Of a stretch of DNA of 64,000 nucleotides, positions 60,801-64,000 are shown piece after piece. The stretch covers positions 1,381,012-1,445,011 of the forward strand of contig CANMNF010000001.1 in NCBI GenBank assembly GCA_947499255.1, read 5' to 3'. Each line of letters opens with the position of its first letter. Positions within the stretch are counted from its first letter, which is position 1. This DNA comes from an uncultured Sphingomonadaceae bacterium (GTDB lineage Bacteria; Pseudomonadota; Alphaproteobacteria; Sphingomonadales; Sphingomonadaceae). The notes under the pieces were generated by a model. It saw only the letters and a program-made list of their open reading frames with translations, was not told where the DNA came from and made no database searches. The translations under genes were made by a program, and so were the position numbers.

Positions 60801-63800
60801 GATGGCTTGGCAGGCGATGCCACAGGTGGAGATGCGCTTGTTGCCATTCTTGGCGGATCGCGGGCAAGCTTTGGCGACATCGATATGCTTGCCAATGCAC
60901 AAGGTGGCGCGCTCAGCGGCTCGCAAGGCACCGGTTCTGCGAGTATCAGCACAGGCGGTCTTGCCAGCATCACGGTTGATGGAGCCGACAATTTCCTGGC
61001 CGCAGGCACGACCACGCTTTCCGCAAATGCAGGAAGCGAATTGGCGACCTCATCGACGGGCGGCACCGCAGCGCTTTCCATCCTCAATGGCGGTGACGTA
61101 AACATTACCGGAATGGTCAACCTGTTTGCCAGGGCAACAGGCGGATCCGCAGCGGACGACGAATCTCCCACAGGGGGAGCCGAAGGTGGCATGGCCAATG
61201 TGAACGTGACAGGCAGCACATTCACGACCAGCAGCAATGTTCAGCTGCTCGCAGATGCTATCGCCGGGGGAAGCGGGGCCAACGGTTCCGACGCAGAAGC
61301 GGGCTCAACCAGCTTTATCGTAAGCGGTGGTACCGTTATGATCGGCAATGAACTGATCATGCGGGCAGACGCACTTGGCGGTAGCCTCAACAGATTTGGC
61401 GGCGATGATGGCGGCGCGGGCGTTGGCGGTTCGGTCAGGCTTGATGTTATCGGCAATAGCGCATTTGACACGATTGGCGGCCTGTCATTTTTCGCCAATG
61501 CGCGCGGCGGCAATACAAATGGCGGCAATGGCGGCGATGGCAGCGGCGGTGATATTGACATCGCCTTCACATCATCAGCGGCCTCCATCGGCAATCAGAT
61601 CTTCCTTGATACAACCGGCACAGGCGGCGCGGGTGGCGGCGATGGCGGAGAAACAGGCGGCGTCGGTTTTGGCGGCAATCCCACCATAACCATTACAGAT
61701 ACGATGATCGACATTGGCGGCGATACCACTTTGGTGGCCGATGGCTTTGGCGGTTTGGGCATCAATGGCGGCAATGGTACAGGTGGCAGCACTTCGATTG
61801 CCACATTGCGCAGCACTATTAGCGCCGATGGCGGCTTTTTCCTTAACGCCAATGCATTGGGCGGTGCGATCTTTGGCCAAGGCGATGCAGGCGATGGCAC
61901 AGGCGGTTTTAACTTCCTGACCATAAATACAGGGATAGTAACGCTCAGCACAGGCAACCAAATCGAGCTGAGCGCCGATGCGCGGGGTGAAACCAGCAAC
62001 GAAGGGCTTGGCGGCGATGCAACAGGCGGCTTCAACACGCTCGAAGTGTTGGGCGGCGCTGACCTCATCCTTGAGGGAAATATCTCTTTAACTTCTAATG
62101 TCGAAAGTGGGTTTTCCAATGATGGGTTGGGAGGCACGGCGCAATCCGGCTCCAACACCATCACCTCACAGGCCTTTATAACCCTAAACAATCTGTTGCT
62201 GGAAGCCACGGCGAACGGTCGCGGCGGCACAATTGGCGGTGGCAACGCAATCAGCCGCAATCAACAAATCAATATCAGCGGCGGCTCCATCGGCGGCAGT
62301 CAGATCACGATTAACAACCAAACCACCACCAATGGCGCAAACGCTTTGGCCAGTACAGGTGGGCAGCGTGTCAGCCTTGATGATGGCGGCGCGCTTCTTT
62401 TCAATGATGCTTTGTTCAACGCAGCCGCCGTTTCGCAAGATGGCGCCAACAGTGTTTCGGGCGGGATTGTTGAATTGCGCACCATTGATACCGGTGAGCC
62501 TTCTGTGATCGATATCGGGACGGCTTTGATTAATGCAGCAGGTGTGGACGGCGGCAATCCAACCGCTGGCGGCTTCGTGATAAGCGCAGCGCAAGGCTCT
62601 ATCGAATTTGATAATCTCAATATCATCGCAACTGGCCAGAACACCCCTGTTGAAGGCGATTCTGGCCTGCCGTTCAACTCGCAGATTACTGCGACAGGTG
62701 GACGTGTCGCGGTTTTCAATGCGGCGGATATTGATCAGACCGGCAATATCGATGTTACCTATTCCGCCGGCGGCGATATCATCGGCGGCAATGCTCCATC
62801 CACGCTGAGTGCGAATATCGATATTGTGGCCAGCGGGACTATCTCGATCACGGGCGACAGCGCCAATGCGATAGGCTTTGGCGCGCAGGATCTGGTCTTG
62901 TCCTCAAACGATATTGAGGTGACCGGGACAACGCTTTTTGGCGGCACCAATGTAACGCTCACTTCGCTTAACACCGGTGCATCCGCCGTTCTTGGCGGGA
63001 CATCGGATAGCAGTGGGTACACGCTCACGCAGGCCGAAGCCAATGCGATTAGTGCACAGCGGCTGACTTTCAACCTGCCCGATGTCCTCAACAGCGCCAA
63101 TGACGTGACGGTGCGCGATCTGACCTTCAGCGCGGTGAATGACGAATTTTCCGATGTTATTGTCAATGTGGCTGGGCGGATCAGCATCGCTGGCAGCTTG
63201 CTCCTCTCCAATGCCGATGTGGAAGATACATTACAGATTGAGGCAGACACATTCCGGCTGATTACCGAACAAGGATCGATCGGCATCTTTAATTCAGACG
63301 GCATGCTTGATGGCAGGTTTGTCCTGATTGCTGATCGCGCGGTCGCTGCAGGAAGTGATCTTGCTTCTCTTATTCTCAGCGATCCAAACGCGCCGGATAA
63401 TGCCGGCCAACTGGCCGATGACACCGGTAGAACCCAGCAAGAATTCTATATCACAGCAGGCCAGGTCGATATTACTGCAGCCGAATATGTGCTGTTTGCC
63501 AATACCGGTGCAAATGGTGAATTTGGCGGCATACAGGTCTCTGATACCGGCCTCATCGTGCGCCAGGCAGCAGGTCAGATCGCGCCGCTCAACGTTATCT
63601 TATACGGGCAGAGCCGCGATTCCGGTTCCAATACGCTGACGTCCGGGAATGAATTCTTCTTCAATTTAATCAATGCAAACAATTTGATCGGTCCGTTTAC
63701 GGATGCTTCAACGCTGAACGATTGCGTAATTAACACAGCGACTTGCGCAAATATGCCGCCTCCTCCTCCGCCGCCGCCGCCGCCACCTCCTCCGCCGCCG

Positions 63801-64000
63801 CCACCTCCTCCGCCGCCGCCACCGCCGCCTCCGCCGCCGCCGCCTCCTCCGCCGCCGCCGCCGCCACCTCCTCCGCCGCCGCCACCTCCTCCGCCGCCGC
63901 CACCGCCGCCTCCGCCGCCGCCGCCTCCTCCGCCGCCGCCGCCGCCACCTCCTCCGCCGCCGCCACCTCCTCCGCCGCCGCCACCGCCGCCTCCGCCGCC
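57804..64000 (+). CDS. Giant TpsA-type adhesin/exoprotein, continuing beyond the window
   Basis: An open frame from ATG 57804 (one base after the TpsB stop) through the window end, at least 2065 codons and incomplete. The signal peptide ends near NEARAQ. The TPS-like domain contains AVLNRILSTPSG, VFEGLVQS and GFVAFYSPTGIIVGSTGQFD, as in filamentous haemagglutinin N-termini, without the strict NPNG motif. Residues about 600-1500 are glycine-rich with repeated GG-D/N-G motifs, expected to form a beta-helix. The only two cysteines I see outside the signal sequence are Cys1974 and Cys1981, then a polyproline tract starts. It is a surface adhesin or exoprotein secreted by the pore upstream. The C-terminal function is outside the window. 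Confidence 0.85.
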   Translation, partial: MMARTQMTRDIAKSTLLRSCAPVALAIAVTAFAHNEARAQAFQATPTVQQGMVSIDDMVPGEHTIFVDGFDAIIDWDPSLDNSGLPETFLPGGSTATFTNLDPQATDFAVLNRILSTPSGAPTVFEGLVQSVISDGASSTSPGGFVAFYSPTGIIVGSTGQFDVGRLLLSTNEPSANDFASFAQGTSPLSLVGSSGVGIDISSGATINAPEENSFVIASANSITMAGDVSVNGSAVYLAAVDAELTHSSGLFDIRIFSGSDSSAAIDHSGSTGGPSSTGTGDNHVIYGVTASAFSGSINAMLFSGNLGFEPASSASIVNGDIILSGNYNVSGIDVGGDTTRNGALSEFDLRDELSGGTVDIFLGELTVTSNLLAITTDIASLGAFGSTSTFANDLLLVGRNTAEVAAQDGGSINVGGDLFVSARNFGVVTSDPSPAINSVGGLATVEIVDSALTVQGNTMITADGVAGHDFSAGELGSAAGGRAELINLGSSIDLRGQVRVHALARNTISDIFSVGGPFLGGETEVDTRGGGATMVLGALEVEAGARAPDLLDSSATTGIVATGGSVLISTGGDSDGGILNVGFAIAGDASAQAGGGFTLLGEDGAIGRGGDVELLSLQLGGVDAGSIALTTDGVGGAVIGDGTAGDGFGGVATIQSSDNAGFTITNGISMQANGVGGAGALGGEGAGGDLAITVISDTLRAGGAINLVARGTGGEGTQTDGGGGAGGTGRVRLSAGADLDMMGTSSQLTIDLQGFGGAANNGGGGNAEGGNGLLEAITGASATIGDSVTILTGATAGDASGSGGGGFAQGGQSSIDAAGTDSQISVGSFVNMNADAGATAGGNSTGGDNAITAASGGIIQITGSADLDARGITSGSDISGNGGIGTGGTGLIDAQSSASIDIGGALDMNLDGVGGDGELAGEGIGGIGEILADNGTINLGGLIRVEVVARGGDDDLGNGTAGDATAGEALIELTNGAMLTAAEGPTQLDVQAFGGASADGLAGDATGGDALVAILGGSRASFGDIDMLANAQGGALSGSQGTGSASISTGGLASITVDGADNFLAAGTTTLSANAGSELATSSTGGTAALSILNGGDVNITGMVNLFARATGGSAADDESPTGGAEGGMANVNVTGSTFTTSSNVQLLADAIAGGSGANGSDAEAGSTSFIVSGGTVMIGNELIMRADALGGSLNRFGGDDGGAGVGGSVRLDVIGNSAFDTIGGLSFFANARGGNTNGGNGGDGSGGDIDIAFTSSAASIGNQIFLDTTGTGGAGGGDGGETGGVGFGGNPTITITDTMIDIGGDTTLVADGFGGLGINGGNGTGGSTSIATLRSTISADGGFFLNANALGGAIFGQGDAGDGTGGFNFLTINTGIVTLSTGNQIELSADARGETSNEGLGGDATGGFNTLEVLGGADLILEGNISLTSNVESGFSNDGLGGTAQSGSNTITSQAFITLNNLLLEATANGRGGTIGGGNAISRNQQINISGGSIGGSQITINNQTTTNGANALASTGGQRVSLDDGGALLFNDALFNAAAVSQDGANSVSGGIVELRTIDTGEPSVIDIGTALINAAGVDGGNPTAGGFVISAAQGSIEFDNLNIIATGQNTPVEGDSGLPFNSQITATGGRVAVFNAADIDQTGNIDVTYSAGGDIIGGNAPSTLSANIDIVASGTISITGDSANAIGFGAQDLVLSSNDIEVTGTTLFGGTNVTLTSLNTGASAVLGGTSDSSGYTLTQAEANAISAQRLTFNLPDVLNSANDVTVRDLTFSAVNDEFSDVIVNVAGRISIAGSLLLSNADVEDTLQIEADTFRLITEQGSIGIFNSDGMLDGRFVLIADRAVAAGSDLASLILSDPNAPDNAGQLADDTGRTQQEFYITAGQVDITAAEYVLFANTGANGEFGGIQVSDTGLIVRQAAGQIAPLNVILYGQSRDSGSNTLTSGNEFFFNLINANNLIGPFTDASTLNDCVINTATCANMPPPPPPPPPPPPPPPPPPPPPPPPPPPPPPPPPPPPPPPPPPPPPPPPPPPPPPPPPPPPPPPPPPPPPPPPPPPPPPPPP
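63756..64000 (+). repeat. 81-bp tandem repeat encoding continuous proline
   Basis: From 63756 to the end every codon is CCN, giving at least 81 consecutive prolines. A-containing CCA codons mark the period: their A bases lie at 63785, 63803, 63821, then 63866, 63884, 63902, then 63947, 63965, 63983. That is an exact 81-base (27-codon) period repeated nearly three times and cut by the window end. The tract follows the TpsA-type passenger in frame. Confidence 0.92.

Noticed and set aside
59168..61237. Long minus-strand open frame opposite the adhesin gene, encoding a Pro/Ser/Ala-rich protein
   Set aside because: It is the antisense of a glycine/alanine-rich passenger gene. Composition explains its length; it has no family motif, and the plus-strand frame continues unbroken from a signal peptide.
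63730..63984. Minus-strand frame of Ala, Glu and Val repeats
   Set aside because: It is the antisense of the proline repeat tract and merely reports its 27-codon period.

Overview
The window looks like chromosomal DNA of an alphaproteobacterium of the Sphingomonadales, probably close to Erythrobacteraceae. The grounds are the protein families present (UPF0262, a CC_3452-type secreted protein, the alphaproteobacterial form of DnaA), the rpmH-rnpA-yidD-yidC-engB block, and the style of the surface proteins. This placement is by recognition, not by a search. I see no insertion sequence, prophage, tRNA, rRNA or CRISPR array.

1-35 kb is mostly core genome. It starts with dnaA, a terminator and a run of DnaA-box-like sites, then a MoeB/ThiF-type E1 enzyme, cobB, dapB-DUF6891-nth with overlapping ends, a DUF2189 membrane protein and a trkH-trkA potassium system. 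Next come a dicarboxylate symporter, dapE-GST and a CHASE2/EAL phosphodiesterase. A tiny self-contained unit encoding a 15-residue peptide follows. The rpmH-rnpA-yidD-yidC-engB block carries an array of hairpins. Further on are comM, an HxlR regulator, rpmJ, a carboxypeptidase, a tightly overlapping GH25-like/cdd/CpcT-like trio, dnaB, rpoZ, an orphan ParA-like ATPase, ftsH, manA and gdhA.

35-56 kb is the remarkable part: what looks like a complete trans-envelope electron-transfer system in two convergent operons. The plus-strand operon (38.4-48.1 kb) has four genes whose stop and start codons overlap by one base. They encode a secreted pentaheme cytochrome, a lipoprotein with two GlcG/HbpS-like haem-binding modules, an outer-membrane beta-barrel, and a 1374-residue decaheme cytochrome fused to an LVIVD beta-propeller. 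The minus-strand operon (54.8-48.3 kb) encodes an FAD oxidoreductase fused to two cyclic-nucleotide-binding domains and a 16-cysteine ferredoxin, a b-type membrane cytochrome, an FHA-domain membrane protein with ten haem motifs, a CpdA-like phosphodiesterase, and a cytochrome c' lipoprotein. A class IIIb adenylate cyclase with a CHASE2 sensor and a FecR-like protein lie just upstream of the first operon. A CcmI-like cytochrome-c assembly TPR protein diverges from the second. Together they encode about 26 c-type haem sites plus b haem, FAD and Fe-S centres. My working model is an NAD(P)H- or quinol-linked conduit across inner membrane, periplasm and outer membrane, with cyclic-nucleotide control.

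56-64 kb is a two-partner secretion locus: a TpsB pore and a giant TpsA-type adhesin. The adhesin reading frame stays open to the window end. It is glycine-rich and finishes here in at least 81 consecutive proline codons built from an 81-bp tandem repeat.
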